A stretch of DNA of 64,000 bases from Methylobacterium sp. Leaf91 (GCF_001422815.1 NZ_LMMP01000049.1:2851-66850); one strand, 5' to 3'; counted from the first letter of the stretch, positions 33,714 to 43,812 are shown. Numbers and translations are program-made. Notes: generated from the letters alone by a model not told the origin.

Positions 33714-34478
33714 ATGAACCTGCTCCTGCCCGGCATCGCGGCGGCCTACCTGCTCACCTTCGCGCGCATCGGCACGCTGATGATGCTGCTGCCGGGGCTC
33801 GGCGAACAATCCGTCTCGCCGCGCATCCGCCTCGCCTTCGCATTGCTGGTCTCGCTGATCCTGTTCCCGATGGTGCGCCCGCTCCTGCCGATGCAGGGCG
33901 CCACCCTCGCGGCCCCCGGATTGATCTCGCTTCTTATCGGCGAATTGCTGATCGGGCTCGTCCTCGGCCTCACCGTCCGCATGGTGCTGGCCGCATTGCA
34001 GACCACGGGCGTCATCGTCTCGCAGCAATTGGGCCTGTCCTACGCGATGACCGTGGACCCGACGCAGGGCGGCCAGCAGGCGGCGCTCGGCAATTTCCTG
34101 ATGATGCTCGGCATCACCCTCATCCTCGCCACGGATCTGCACCACGTGGCTCTCGACGCCATCGGGCGAAGTTACGTGATGCTGCCGCCCGGCGGCGTGC
34201 TGGCCATGGGGGAGGCGGCCCAGCTCGCCCTTCGGGCGATGGCGCGGGGCTTCCTCCTGGCGGTCCAGATCTCGGCGCCGTTCATCGCGTTCGGCATCCT
34301 GTTCAATGTCGGGCTCGGTGTGCTCTCGCGCCTGATGCCGCAGATGCAGGTCTTTTTCATCGCCGTGCCGGCCTCCGTCCTCATCGGCATGCTGATCCTG
34401 TTCGGCAGCCTCGGCATCATGATGGGTGTCTTCCTCGACGACATCGGCCGCTATCTCGGCGAGTTGACCGGGCGGTGA
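33714..34478 (+). CDS. fliR: Flagellar export gate protein FliR
   Basis: 254 residues, mostly hydrophobic, with about six helices. FliR-type segments include LTFARIGTLMMLLPGLGEQSV near the N-terminus, LLIGLVLGLTVRMVLAALQT, and GILFNVGLGVLSRLMPQMQVFF. It completes the FliP5QR gate. 31 bases after fliQ. Confidence 0.95.
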   Translation: MNLLLPGIAAAYLLTFARIGTLMMLLPGLGEQSVSPRIRLAFALLVSLILFPMVRPLLPMQGATLAAPGLISLLIGELLIGLVLGLTVRMVLAALQTTGVIVSQQLGLSYAMTVDPTQGGQQAALGNFLMMLGITLILATDLHHVALDAIGRSYVMLPPGGVLAMGEAAQLALRAMARGFLLAVQISAPFIAFGILFNVGLGVLSRLMPQMQVFFIAVPASVLIGMLILFGSLGIMMGVFLDDIGRYLGELTGR

Positions 34479-34528
34479 CGGCAGTGTCGAAAGGACCTGT
34501 GAGACAGCGGACAGGGGAGCGCTGAGCC

Positions 34529-35596
34529 ATGTCCGACGACAGCGATCAGGAAGACAAGACAGAAGAGCCGACTCAGCGGCGCATCGAGAAAGCGATCGAG
34601 CAGGGCAACGTCGCCAACAGCATCGAGGTCAACACCTTCTTCATCCTGTCCGCCTTCATGATGGCGCTGCTGCTGGCATCGGGAACGATCGCCAAGGACC
34701 TGCTCGTCAGCTTGCGCGCCTTTCTGATGAACGCGCATCAGGTCCCCTCCGACCCCACCGCCTATACCGAGATGGGGATGAGGATGCTGCTGATCTGCGG
34801 CCAGGCGCTCATGATTCCCGTCAGCCTCGTGGTCATTGCAGGCCTCGCCGGCGGTTTGGTCCAGCACCCCCTGGTCTTCTCCACCGATGCCCTGATGCCG
34901 AAATTCGATCGCATCTCGCCGATGGCCGGCGTCAAACGCATCTTCGGCGTGGAGGCCATGGTCCAGTTCATCAAGGGCTTGGCCAAGCTGATGCTGGTGG
35001 GGGTCGTCGCCAGCACCATCCTGTGGAACGAGCGCGATCGGCTCGAGGTCTTCGCCCGGCTCGACCCCGCGGCGATGCTGCCTGCCATCCTGGGCATCGC
35101 CCTCAAGCTTCTCGGCGGTATGCTCGCCATGTTCGTGGTCATCGCCATGGGCGACGCCTTCTATCAGCGCTTCCGCTGGCGCTCGAAGCTGCGCATGACC
35201 AAGGAGGAGATGAAACAGGAGCACAAGGAGAGCGAGGGCAATCCGGAAGTGAAGGGCCGGATGAGGCAGATCCGCGCGTCGCGGGGCAACAAGCGCATGA
35301 TGGCCGACGTCCCGACCGCCACGGTCATCGTCACCAACCCCACCCACTACGCCGTCGCCCTGCGCTACGAAGCCGGGATGGCGGCTCCGATCTGCGTTGC
35401 CAAAGGCGTCGATTCCCTGGCGCTGCGCATCCGGGCCGTGGCCAAGGAGCACGATGTTCCCATCATGGAGAACCCGCCGCTGGCCCGGGCGCTCCATGCC
35501 ACGGTGGAGATCGATTCCGAGATTCCGGCGGAACATTACCGCGCGGTGGCGGAGGTGATCGGCTTCGTCATGCGGCTGAAGCGCCGCGCGGCGTGA
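34529..35596 (+). CDS. flhB: Flagellar export switch protein FlhB
   Basis: 355 residues. N-terminal acidic stretch ending EDKTEEPTQRRIEKA, four transmembrane helices, a cytoplasmic linker (FRWRSKLRMTKEEMKQEHKE) and the autocleavage motif NPTH (about 269-272) in VIVTNPTHYAVALRY. Self-cleavage there switches export from rod/hook to filament substrates. Last of the flagellar run, 50 bases after fliR. Confidence 0.95.
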   Translation: MSDDSDQEDKTEEPTQRRIEKAIEQGNVANSIEVNTFFILSAFMMALLLASGTIAKDLLVSLRAFLMNAHQVPSDPTAYTEMGMRMLLICGQALMIPVSLVVIAGLAGGLVQHPLVFSTDALMPKFDRISPMAGVKRIFGVEAMVQFIKGLAKLMLVGVVASTILWNERDRLEVFARLDPAAMLPAILGIALKLLGGMLAMFVVIAMGDAFYQRFRWRSKLRMTKEEMKQEHKESEGNPEVKGRMRQIRASRGNKRMMADVPTATVIVTNPTHYAVALRYEAGMAAPICVAKGVDSLALRIRAVAKEHDVPIMENPPLARALHATVEIDSEIPAEHYRAVAEVIGFVMRLKRRAA

Positions 35597-35716
35597 AAAC
35601 GCCACGCTTTATGCACCTTTTTTGACGAGACTGGTCCGTGACGTCCTGAGGATACCCTTGCTGCCGACGCGGCCCGGGCGCTAACCGGGATCGGTCGAGG
35701 GTGGAATGGCGCCGAA

Positions 35717-38386
35717 ATGGCTGAGGTGAGCGGACCAACGAAACCGGTGTCGAGCGCCATCGACCGGTCGGAGAGGCCTGGGCGGGTCGGACTGCTCCTC
35801 GTTCTCGCCGGACTTCTCGTGGGCGCGGCGGTAGGCTTGTCCTTCGTCGCGAACGAACAGGCGCAGCCGCTCATCCTGGGGCTTCTCGCCCTGCTCGCCA
35901 TGGCCGGCGTGTTCTGCCTGTTCGCCCTGGCGATCGGCGCACTCCAGCTCTCGGGACAGACCGGGCGCGACGACATCACCAAGGCCATCGTCGACGCATC
36001 GCCCGAAGGCGCCATCGTGGTGGAGGATGGCGGCCGCCTCATCTACGCCAACGAAGCCTATCTCCGTATTTCCGGTGGAGAGACCTTCTCGAACCTGAGG
36101 CCGGTGGAGCGCGTCTTCGTCGGCTCGCCCGATGTGTCGGAGGCGGTCTACCGCCTCGCCCAGGCAGCCCATGACGGGCGCGGCCACGTGGAGGAAATCC
36201 GCATGGCGCCCCCGCCTCAGGGCGAGACCGAGCGCGCCTTCGCCTGGTTCCGCATCGCCGTGCGCGCGGTGGAGAGGCCGAGACTCCCGGCGACCCTGTG
36301 GACAGTCACCGACATCACGCACGAGCGCGAGCGCCAGGAGAACGTCTTCCAGGAGCTTCAGCACGCGATCGATTATCTGGACCATGCGCCGGCCGGCTTC
36401 CTGTCCATCGATCCGGCAGGCTCCATCGTCTACATGAACGCGACGCTGGCCTTCTGGCTCGGCTACGACCTCGCGACCGTGGGGTCCGGCGGCCTGCGCT
36501 TGCCCGATATCGCACCCAGCGCCGACGTGCTCACCGCCACCGAGGGATTGCCCGGCGAGGTGCGCACCGACCGGTTCGACCTCGACCTGCGGCGCCGCAA
36601 CGGCCAGCCGTTGCCGACCCGGCTCTACCATCGCGTCGCCTTCGGCCAGGACGGCAAGCCGGGCCCGTCGCGCACCTTCGTGCTCAACCGCTCGGCCGGG
36701 GCCGAGAGCGACGAGCCGCAGCGCGCCGCCGAGGTGCGGCTCGCCCGCTTCCTCAACAACAGCCCCATCGCGATCGCGACCCTCGACCGGACCGGGCGCA
36801 TCGCCCGCGCCAACGCGTCCTTCGCCCGGTTGTTCGGCGGCACCCCACGCCAGGCCGTGCCGGATGGGCGTGGCGAGCTCGGCACCGAGCCGACGATGTG
36901 GGAAGCCCTGCTCGACCGCGACAGGGCCGTCCTCGAGGGCGCCCTGGTGAAGGCCGCCGACGGGACCGTGGAGGTGCAACCGATCGAGGTGGCGCTGGCA
37001 GGGCCGGGAAACCGTTCCGCGCGGGTCTGGCTCAGCCCGGCCGGCGGCGACACCTCGGCGGCAGCGGATGCGGCCACGCCGGCCGACCGTGAGCGCGTGA
37101 TCCTCTATGCCCTCGACACCACGGCGCAGCGCCAGCTAGAGCAGCAGATCGCCCAGACCCAGAAGATGGACACGGTGGGCCAGCTCGCCGGCGGCATCGC
37201 GCACGATTTCAACAATGTCCTCCAGGCCATCATCGGATATTCGGACCTTCTGCTGGCCAGCCACAGGCCGACCGATCCGGCCTTCCAGGACATCATGCAG
37301 ATCAAGCAGAACGCCAACCGGGCCGCGAGCCTGGTGCGGCAGCTGCTGGCCTTCTCGCGGCGCCAGACCCTGCGCCCGGAAGTGATGAATGTCGGCGAAG
37401 CCCTGTCCGATCTGACGCTGCTGCTCAAGCGCCTGCTCGGCGAGCGTGTCGATCTCGACCTCAAGCACGGGCGCGACATCTGGCCGATCAAGGCCGACGT
37501 GAACCAGTTCGAGCAGGTCATCGTCAATCTCGCGGTGAATGCCCGTGACGCGATGCCGAATGGCGGCCAGCTGCTCATCCGCACCGCCAACATCCTCGAA
37601 GGCCAAGAGACCAACGAGCGCCAACCCGGCGCACCGGCGGGCGACCATGTCCTGATCGAGGTGCTCGATACCGGCGAGGGCATCCCGCCCGACGTGATGG
37701 AGAAGATCTTCGAGCCCTTCTTCACCACGAAGGATATCGGCAAGGGGACCGGCCTCGGCCTGTCCACCGTCTTCGGCATCATCAAGCAGAGCGGCGGCAC
37801 CATCGACGTGCAATCGACCGTTGGCAGCGGCACCGCCTTCCGGATCTACCTGCCGCGTCACGAGCCTGCGGCCGAGCCCGTTCCGGAAATCGCCGTCGCC
37901 GTTGCCCCGCAGAGCAACGCGGAGATCGCCGCCAGCCGGCTCAGGGGAGCGCGTGACCTCGAAAAGCCCGGCAGTGGCGGGCAATCCGCCCCGCGCAAAC
38001 CCTCGCCCGATCATACCGGGCAGGGCGTGATCCTGCTGGTGGAGGACGAGGATCCGGTCCGCGCGGTCAACAGCCGGGCCCTGTCGGCACGGGGCTACAC
38101 AGTGCTGGAAGCGGCCTCGGGCCTCGACGCTCTGGCCCTCATCAGCGATGTCGACCAAACCATCGATCTCGTCGTCTCCGACGTGGTGATGCCCGAAATG
38201 GACGGCCCGACGCTGCTACGCGAACTGCGCAAGCACCGTCCTGATCTGAAGGTCATTTTCGTATCCGGCTATGCCGAGGACGCGTTCCGCAAGAACCTGC
38301 CCGACGGCGAGGATTTCAACTTCCTGCCCAAGCCCTTCAGCCTCAAGCAGCTCGTGGAAACGGTGAAGGAGACGATCGCCCGTTAG
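35717..38386 (+). CDS. cckA: Hybrid sensor histidine kinase CckA
   Basis: 889 residues, inner membrane. Two transmembrane helices (about 24-45 and 52-77) are followed by PAS domains (ASPEGAIVVEDGGRLIYANEAY first, at least one more at about 350), the dimerisation/phosphoacceptor domain (GGIAHDFNNVLQAIIGYSDL, His about 495), the ATPase domain (NLAVNARDAM, DTGEGIP, KGTGLGLSTVFGI) and a C-terminal receiver with phosphoacceptor Asp about 820 (VSDVVMPEMDG). This order is that of CckA, which feeds phosphate through ChpT to CtrA and controls cell cycle and flagellar genes. It lies directly after the flagellar operon, 120 bases downstream, and before recA. Confidence 0.95.
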   Translation: MAEVSGPTKPVSSAIDRSERPGRVGLLLVLAGLLVGAAVGLSFVANEQAQPLILGLLALLAMAGVFCLFALAIGALQLSGQTGRDDITKAIVDASPEGAIVVEDGGRLIYANEAYLRISGGETFSNLRPVERVFVGSPDVSEAVYRLAQAAHDGRGHVEEIRMAPPPQGETERAFAWFRIAVRAVERPRLPATLWTVTDITHERERQENVFQELQHAIDYLDHAPAGFLSIDPAGSIVYMNATLAFWLGYDLATVGSGGLRLPDIAPSADVLTATEGLPGEVRTDRFDLDLRRRNGQPLPTRLYHRVAFGQDGKPGPSRTFVLNRSAGAESDEPQRAAEVRLARFLNNSPIAIATLDRTGRIARANASFARLFGGTPRQAVPDGRGELGTEPTMWEALLDRDRAVLEGALVKAADGTVEVQPIEVALAGPGNRSARVWLSPAGGDTSAAADAATPADRERVILYALDTTAQRQLEQQIAQTQKMDTVGQLAGGIAHDFNNVLQAIIGYSDLLLASHRPTDPAFQDIMQIKQNANRAASLVRQLLAFSRRQTLRPEVMNVGEALSDLTLLLKRLLGERVDLDLKHGRDIWPIKADVNQFEQVIVNLAVNARDAMPNGGQLLIRTANILEGQETNERQPGAPAGDHVLIEVLDTGEGIPPDVMEKIFEPFFTTKDIGKGTGLGLSTVFGIIKQSGGTIDVQSTVGSGTAFRIYLPRHEPAAEPVPEIAVAVAPQSNAEIAASRLRGARDLEKPGSGGQSAPRKPSPDHTGQGVILLVEDEDPVRAVNSRALSARGYTVLEAASGLDALALISDVDQTIDLVVSDVVMPEMDGPTLLRELRKHRPDLKVIFVSGYAEDAFRKNLPDGEDFNFLPKPFSLKQLVETVKETIAR

Positions 38387-38442
38387 GGCGACGTTCTCCA
38401 GCCGAATGATGCGAAATCGGCACCCGGCACCTTGCAAAAAGA

Positions 38443-38457
38443 GAACAAAACAAGTAC
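38443..38457 (+). promoter_or_regulatory. LexA (SOS) box candidate before recA
   Basis: GAAC-AAAACAA-GTAC matches the alphaproteobacterial direct-repeat LexA site GAAC-N7-GAAC/GTTC with one changed base in the second half. It lies 62 bases before the recA start, in the expected position. Confidence 0.65.
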
Positions 38458-38518
38458 ATCATTCGCATCCGAGGCACATTGAGCCTTGAGCTCTCCCCAT
38501 GCATAAGGATGCCGACGA

Positions 38519-39610
38519 ATGGCTCAGCCCGCGCTGAAAGTTGTGGATTCCCCGATGGTGGACAAGGACAAGGCGAAGGCGATCGATGCCGCGCTGTCCC
38601 AGATCGAGCGTGCTTTCGGCAAGGGCTCGATCATGCGACTCGGCAAGAACGATAAGGTGGCGGAGGTTGAGACCGTCTCCACCGGTTCGCTCGGCCTCGA
38701 CATCGCGCTCGGCGTCGGCGGCTTGCCGCGTGGCCGGGTGATCGAGATCTACGGCCCCGAATCATCAGGCAAGACCACCCTTGCCCTTCACACCATCGCC
38801 GAGGCCCAGAAGAAGGGCGGCGTCTGCGCCTTCGTGGATGCGGAGCACGCTCTCGATCCGGTCTATGCGCGCAAGCTCGGCGTGCAGCTCGACGATCTCC
38901 TGATCTCGCAGCCCGATACCGGCGAGCAGGCCCTGGAAATCACCGACACTCTGGTGCGCTCGGGCGCTATCGACGTGCTCGTGGTCGATTCGGTGGCGGC
39001 GCTCACGCCCCGCGCCGAGATCGAGGGCGAGATGGGCGACAGCCAGCCCGGCCTTCAGGCCCGCCTGATGAGCCAGGCCCTGCGCAAGCTCACGGGCTCG
39101 ATTTCACGCTCGAAATGCATGGTCATTTTCATCAACCAGATCCGGATGAAGATCGGCGTCATGTATGGCAGCCCGGAGACGACCACCGGCGGCAACGCAC
39201 TGAAGTTCTACGCGTCGGTGCGCCTCGATATCCGCCGTATCTCGACCCTCAAGGATCGTGACGAGGCCATCGGCAACCAGGTTCGCGTCAAGGTCGTCAA
39301 GAACAAGGTCGCGCCGCCCTTCAAGCAGGTCGAGTTCGACATCATGTTCGGCGAGGGCGTCTCGAAGGTCGGTGAGTTGATCGACCTCGGGGTGAAGGCC
39401 GGGATCGTGGAGAAGTCCGGCGCCTGGTTCTCCTATGCGAGCCAGCGCCTCGGCCAGGGCCGCGAGAACTCGAAGGGGTTCCTGCGCGACAATCCGGATA
39501 TCGCCAACAAGATCGAAGCCGCGATCCGGCAGAATTCGGGATTGCTGGCCGACAAGATCCTCGAGACCGCCAAGCCCACGGCGGACGATCTGGACGAAGG
39601 CGAGGCCTGA
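38519..39610 (+). CDS. recA: Recombinase RecA
   Basis: 363 residues, the usual length for this class. Walker A GPESSGKTT (about 81-89), the N-terminal helix IERAFGKGSIMRLG, catalytic Glu region (AEHALDPVYARKLG), DNA loops L1/L2 (GEMGDSQPGLQAR; INQIRMKIGVMYGSPETTTGG) and an acidic C-terminus (DDLDEGEA) are all present. It carries out strand exchange and activates LexA self-cleavage. AAGGA precedes the ATG. A LexA box lies upstream and a strong terminator downstream, so it is monocistronic. Confidence 0.98.
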   Translation: MAQPALKVVDSPMVDKDKAKAIDAALSQIERAFGKGSIMRLGKNDKVAEVETVSTGSLGLDIALGVGGLPRGRVIEIYGPESSGKTTLALHTIAEAQKKGGVCAFVDAEHALDPVYARKLGVQLDDLLISQPDTGEQALEITDTLVRSGAIDVLVVDSVAALTPRAEIEGEMGDSQPGLQARLMSQALRKLTGSISRSKCMVIFINQIRMKIGVMYGSPETTTGGNALKFYASVRLDIRRISTLKDRDEAIGNQVRVKVVKNKVAPPFKQVEFDIMFGEGVSKVGELIDLGVKAGIVEKSGAWFSYASQRLGQGRENSKGFLRDNPDIANKIEAAIRQNSGLLADKILETAKPTADDLDEGEA

Positions 39611-39623
39611 TCGCCTCGTAAGT

Positions 39624-39667
39624 CATGAAAGAGGCCGTCGCGGACCATCGCGGCGGCCTCTTTCATG
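39624..39667 (+). terminator. recA terminator
   Basis: A near-perfect 20-base inverted repeat (two mismatches) with a 4-base loop: CATGAAAGAGGCCG on the left, CGGCCTCTTTCATG on the right. It begins 14 bases after the recA stop. The A-rich and T-rich stem ends let it work in both directions. Confidence 0.85.
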
Positions 39668-39899
39668 TTCGGACTATCCTATCGGTGCGAATCGGCCCGA
39701 TGCTCGCTCTTTGGTCGATCGCCAAGTCCAGAGACGAGCGCCGTCGAGCGTTCGAAGGGTGCAGCGTTAAGAAACAGGAACGCACGATCGCGGAGCGGGC
39801 GTGACTCGACGGTCCGGCCTCCTTATGAGGGCGCAAGCCACGAAGAAGCCTCGGGTTGTCGTCTCGACCGCCCCAAGCGCACGACAGAGTCATTTCACG

Positions 39900-42578
39900 A
39901 TGAGCGGCGTCAACGAGATCCGGTCGGCCTTTCTCGACTATTTCGCCAAGGCGGACCACGCCGTGGTGCCGTCGTCGTCCCTCGTTCCCCGTAACGACCC
40001 GACCTTGATGTTCACCAATGCGGGGATGGTGCAGTTCAAGAACGTCTTCACCGGCGTCGAGAAGCGGCCTTACAACCGTGCCACCACGGCGCAGAAATGC
40101 GTCCGTGCCGGCGGCAAGCACAACGACCTCGACAATGTCGGCTATACCGCGCGCCACCACACCTTCTTCGAGATGCTCGGCAATTTCTCCTTCGGCGATT
40201 ATTTCAAGCCGCAGGCGATCGAACTGGCCTGGAGCCTGATCACGAAGGAGTTCGGCCTGTCGAAGGACCGGCTCCTCGTCACCGTCTACGCGGATGACGA
40301 GGATGCGGCCGGGCTCTGGCGCAAGATCGCCGGCTTCTCCGACGACCGGATCATCCGCATCGGCACCTCGGATAATTTCTGGCAGATGGGCGATACCGGC
40401 CCATGCGGTCCCTGTTCGGAGATCTTCATCGATCAGGGCCCCGGATTGCAGGGCGGTCCTCCCGGTTCGCCGGACGAGGATGGCGACCGGTTCCTCGAAT
40501 TCTGGAACCTCGTCTTCATGCAGTACGAGCAGATCGAGCCGGGCAACCGCCTCGCTCTGCCGCGCCCTTCCATCGATACCGGCATGGGGCTGGAGCGCAT
40601 GGCGGCAATCCTCCAGGGCGTGACCAGCAATTACGACACCGACCTGTTCAAGGCACTGATCGATTCGGTGAGCCATGCCGTCGGCCGTCCCCCCGAGACA
40701 GGAAACGTCGCGTCCTACCGCGTCATCGCCGATCACCTGCGCTCGGTCTCGTTCCTCATCGCCGACGGTGTGCTGCCGTCGAACGAGGGCCGCGGCTACG
40801 TCCTGCGCCGCATCATGCGCCGGGCCATGCGCCACCTCGAACTCCTCGGCTCCCGCGAGCCGGTGATGTTCCGCCTGGTCCCCACCCTAGTCCGCGAGAT
40901 GGGTCAGGCCTATCCCGAACTCACCCGCGCCGAGAGCTTGATCTCGGAAACCCTCCGCCTTGAGGAGACCCGCTTCCGCCGTACCCTCGAGCGTGGCCTC
41001 GCCATCCTCGATTCGGAAAGCCGTTCGCTGGTTCAGGGCCAGAACCTGTCCGGTGAGACCGCCTTCACCCTCTACGATACCTACGGTTTCCCCCTCGACC
41101 TGACGCAGGACGCGTTGAAGGCGCGCGGCATCGGCGTGGACACGGAGGCGTTCGGCCAGGCGATGGAGCGCCAGCGCCAAGCGGCGAGAGCAGCCTGGAC
41201 CGGCTCCGGGGAATCCGCCACCGAGACGGTCTGGTACGGCATCAAGGAGCGCGTCGGCGCCAGCGAGTTCCTCGGCTACGAGACCGAGAGCGCCGAAGGC
41301 ATCATCACCGCGATCCTGCGTGAAGGCAGGGAGGTCGACGGCCTGTCGGCGGGCGAGACCGGCCTCGTCCTCGTCAACCAGACACCCTTCTACGCCGAAT
41401 CCGGCGGTCAGGTCGGCGATACCGGCCTACTCTCTGCCACCGGCCTCAAGGCGCGCGTCACCGCCACGGAGAAAAAGCTCGGCGATCTTTTCGTCCACCA
41501 CGTCACCGTGGACGAAGGTCGGCTCACCATGGGTCAGCCGGTCGAGCTTGCCGTCGATCATGCCCGACGCTCGGCCATCCGGGCCAACCATTCGGCGACG
41601 CATCTGTTGCATGAGGCGTTGCGTCAGGTACTCGGCGACCACGTGGCCCAGAAGGGCTCCCTCGTCTCCCCCGAGCGGCTGCGCTTCGATTTCAGCCACC
41701 CCAAACCGCTGGACGAGGCCGAACTTCGCGCCGTCGAGGACATCGCCAACGCCGTGCTGCTGCAGAACACGCCGGTGGTGACCAAGCTCATGGCCCAGGA
41801 CGAGGCCGTCGCCTCCGGCGCCCGCGCGCTGTTCGGCGAGAAATACGGCGACGAGGTTCGCGTCGTCTCCATGGGGCGTCCGGTCGACAACCAGGGTGAA
41901 CTCGCCGAGGAGGGCCGGCTCCCGGCCTTCTCCATCGAGCTTTGCGGCGGCACCCATGCGGCCCGTACGGGCGAGATCGGCCAGATCACCGTGCTCGGCG
42001 AGAGCGCGGTCGGTGCCGGCGTACGCCGGATCGAAGCCCTGACGGCGGGGACGGCCCGGCGTCACCGCGCCGAGGAAAGCCGCACCCTGAGCCAGATCGC
42101 AGGCCTGCTGAAGTCCCAGAGCGCCGACGTGCCCGAGCGACTGAGCGCCCTCATCGAGGATCGCCGTCGCCTGGAACGCGAATTGTCCGAAGCCAAGAAG
42201 AAGCTGGCGATGGGCGGCACGTCGGGGGGCGATGACGGCGTCACCGAGATCGCCGGAATCAAGGTGATGGCCAAGGTCGTGGAAGGCGTGGAGACCCGCG
42301 ACCTCAAGAGCCTGGTGGATGCCGGCAAGAGCCGTATCGGCTCCGGGATCGTCGCTCTGGTCGGGCTGTCGGCCGATGGAAAAGCCGGTCTCGTGGTCGG
42401 GGTGACCGCGGATCTCACCGACCGCTACGACGCGGTCGCCCTCGTCAGGGCGGGCGCCGGGCATCTCGGCGGCAAGGGCGGCGGCGGTCGCCGCGACATG
42501 GCACAGGCCGGCGGACCGGAAGGATCGGGCGCCCAGGCCGCCATCGACGCAATCCGCGAAGCGCTGTCGGTCAGTTGA
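39900..42578 (+). CDS. alaS: Alanyl-tRNA synthetase
   Basis: 892 residues from MSGVNEIRSAFLDYF (39900), the family's normal start; an earlier in-frame GTG (39801) would add an unlikely Arg/Lys-rich leader. Class II catalytic core (NPTLMFTNAGMVQFK-type motif as NDPTLMFTNAGM), editing domain with HxxxH zinc ligands in NHSATHLLHEAL, then CGGTH, and the C-terminal Gly-rich dimer domain (GGKGGGGRRDMAQAGG). It charges tRNA-Ala and clears mischarged Ser/Gly. Two tRNA-Ala genes lie 7 kb away. The 3' end overlaps the convergent DUF2147 gene by 8 bases. Confidence 0.98.
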   Translation: MSGVNEIRSAFLDYFAKADHAVVPSSSLVPRNDPTLMFTNAGMVQFKNVFTGVEKRPYNRATTAQKCVRAGGKHNDLDNVGYTARHHTFFEMLGNFSFGDYFKPQAIELAWSLITKEFGLSKDRLLVTVYADDEDAAGLWRKIAGFSDDRIIRIGTSDNFWQMGDTGPCGPCSEIFIDQGPGLQGGPPGSPDEDGDRFLEFWNLVFMQYEQIEPGNRLALPRPSIDTGMGLERMAAILQGVTSNYDTDLFKALIDSVSHAVGRPPETGNVASYRVIADHLRSVSFLIADGVLPSNEGRGYVLRRIMRRAMRHLELLGSREPVMFRLVPTLVREMGQAYPELTRAESLISETLRLEETRFRRTLERGLAILDSESRSLVQGQNLSGETAFTLYDTYGFPLDLTQDALKARGIGVDTEAFGQAMERQRQAARAAWTGSGESATETVWYGIKERVGASEFLGYETESAEGIITAILREGREVDGLSAGETGLVLVNQTPFYAESGGQVGDTGLLSATGLKARVTATEKKLGDLFVHHVTVDEGRLTMGQPVELAVDHARRSAIRANHSATHLLHEALRQVLGDHVAQKGSLVSPERLRFDFSHPKPLDEAELRAVEDIANAVLLQNTPVVTKLMAQDEAVASGARALFGEKYGDEVRVVSMGRPVDNQGELAEEGRLPAFSIELCGGTHAARTGEIGQITVLGESAVGAGVRRIEALTAGTARRHRAEESRTLSQIAGLLKSQSADVPERLSALIEDRRRLERELSEAKKKLAMGGTSGGDDGVTEIAGIKVMAKVVEGVETRDLKSLVDAGKSRIGSGIVALVGLSADGKAGLVVGVTADLTDRYDAVALVRAGAGHLGGKGGGGRRDMAQAGGPEGSGAQAAIDAIREALSVS

Positions 42579-42996
42579 CGCGTTTCCAGGTCTGCCGCTT
42601 GCAGAACACGCTCATTACGCAGCCGGCGACCTCGACGACGTTCGGCCCCTTCACCGTGAGACTTCCCGAATAGGTCTTGCCGTCATTGGGGTTGTAGAGC
42701 GAGCCGTCATAGCCGTCCCCCGACGGGGTGCCCGCATTCATGATCTGAATCCCGATGAGGTTGCGCGATTTCAGCGACGCATCGGGGTTCTTGGAGTCCA
42801 GCCCCGGACCGGGAACGCTGACGAGCGTGCCGCAATAGCCGCTTCCGCAACGCGCGATCCGCACCTTCGAATCGCCGTTCTCCGTCAACCACACCCCGCT
42901 CGGGTCGATGCCCTTCTGGGCGAAGGCCGCCCCGGTCATGGCCAGCGCCATCAAAAGCGCAACGGTGGGCCGTGAGGTGACTTGCCTCGACGTCAT
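42571..42996 (-). CDS. DUF2147-family exported protein
   Basis: 141 residues. Signal peptide (ALLMALAMTGAAFA, cut near residue 26) then the DUF2147 domain: GVWLTENGDSKVRIARCGSG YCGTL block, NLIGIQIMNAG, and the end VAGCVMSVFCKRQTWKRV. Three to four Cys may form disulphides. A periplasmic lipocalin-like fold is expected; function unknown. GAAAGGAT precedes the ATG. It converges with alaS, sharing 8 bases with its end. Confidence 0.92.
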   Translation of the reverse strand: MTSRQVTSRPTVALLMALAMTGAAFAQKGIDPSGVWLTENGDSKVRIARCGSGYCGTLVSVPGPGLDSKNPDASLKSRNLIGIQIMNAGTPSGDGYDGSLYNPNDGKTYSGSLTVKGPNVVEVAGCVMSVFCKRQTWKRVN

Positions 42997-43174
42997 GATG
43001 ATCCTTTCTGCTCTCGAATGGTCACGGCGGCCGTCGGATCGGCCCGGCTCTGAAGGAGGCGGGAGTTACCCCTCCGGTACGGGGGGAGCAAGTCGATCGA
43101 GGGCTGGGGCATCCCTTGACAGGAAAGCCGTCCACGCGCCTACAGGCACTGTCTGGCGAGGGTTGTATCCAGCG

Positions 43175-43726
43175 ATGCGTGTGATTGAGACAGAAATTCC
43201 TGCGGTGAAACGGGTCGTGCCCAATCGTTTTGGCGATGATAGGGGCTGGTTTAGGGAGACCTTCCGGGCGGACATCCTGGCCGAGGCCGGCATCGACGTC
43301 GCCTTCGTGCAGGACAACCAATCCTTCTCGGCGCAGACCGGAACCGTGCGCGGCCTGCATTTCCAGCTCGAACCCGCAGGGCAGGCCAAGCTCGTCCGCG
43401 TGCTTTCCGGGTCCATCCTCGATGTCGCCGTCGATCTGAGGCATGGGTCCGAGACCTATGGCCGGCATGTCGCCGTCCGGCTCGACGCGGCCGAGGGGGA
43501 GCAGCTTTACGTTCCCGTCGGGTTCGCCCACGGGTTCTGTACCCTCGAACCCGACACCATGGTCGCCTACAAGGTGTCGTCCTACTACAGCCGGGCGCAT
43601 GACCGGAATCTCGCCTGGAACGATCCGGATCTGGCGATCTCCTGGCCGGTCAGCGCGGAAGCAGCAATCCTGTCCGACAAGGACCGGGTGGCGCCGTCCC
43701 TCGCCCAATTGGGCACGGTCTTCTGA
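43175..43726 (+). CDS. rfbC: dTDP-4-dehydrorhamnose 3,5-epimerase
   Basis: 183 residues from the ATG at 43175 (MRVIETEIPAVKRV). Third step of dTDP-L-rhamnose synthesis. Cupin fold with family motifs FGDDRGWFRETF, TVRGLHFQ (catalytic His), VDLRHGSETYG, YVPVGFAHGF, and the Tyr in VAYKVSSYYS. First in the rfbCBDA run; the gap to rfbB is 86 bases. Confidence 0.95.
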   Translation: MRVIETEIPAVKRVVPNRFGDDRGWFRETFRADILAEAGIDVAFVQDNQSFSAQTGTVRGLHFQLEPAGQAKLVRVLSGSILDVAVDLRHGSETYGRHVAVRLDAAEGEQLYVPVGFAHGFCTLEPDTMVAYKVSSYYSRAHDRNLAWNDPDLAISWPVSAEAAILSDKDRVAPSLAQLGTVF

Positions 43727-43812
43727 TCGGCGGTCCTTCCACAATTTCAGCGACCGCAGCTTCAGCGACAGGATACGAGCCCGCTGATGCGCGACCACCA
43801 GGATTTGTCGAC

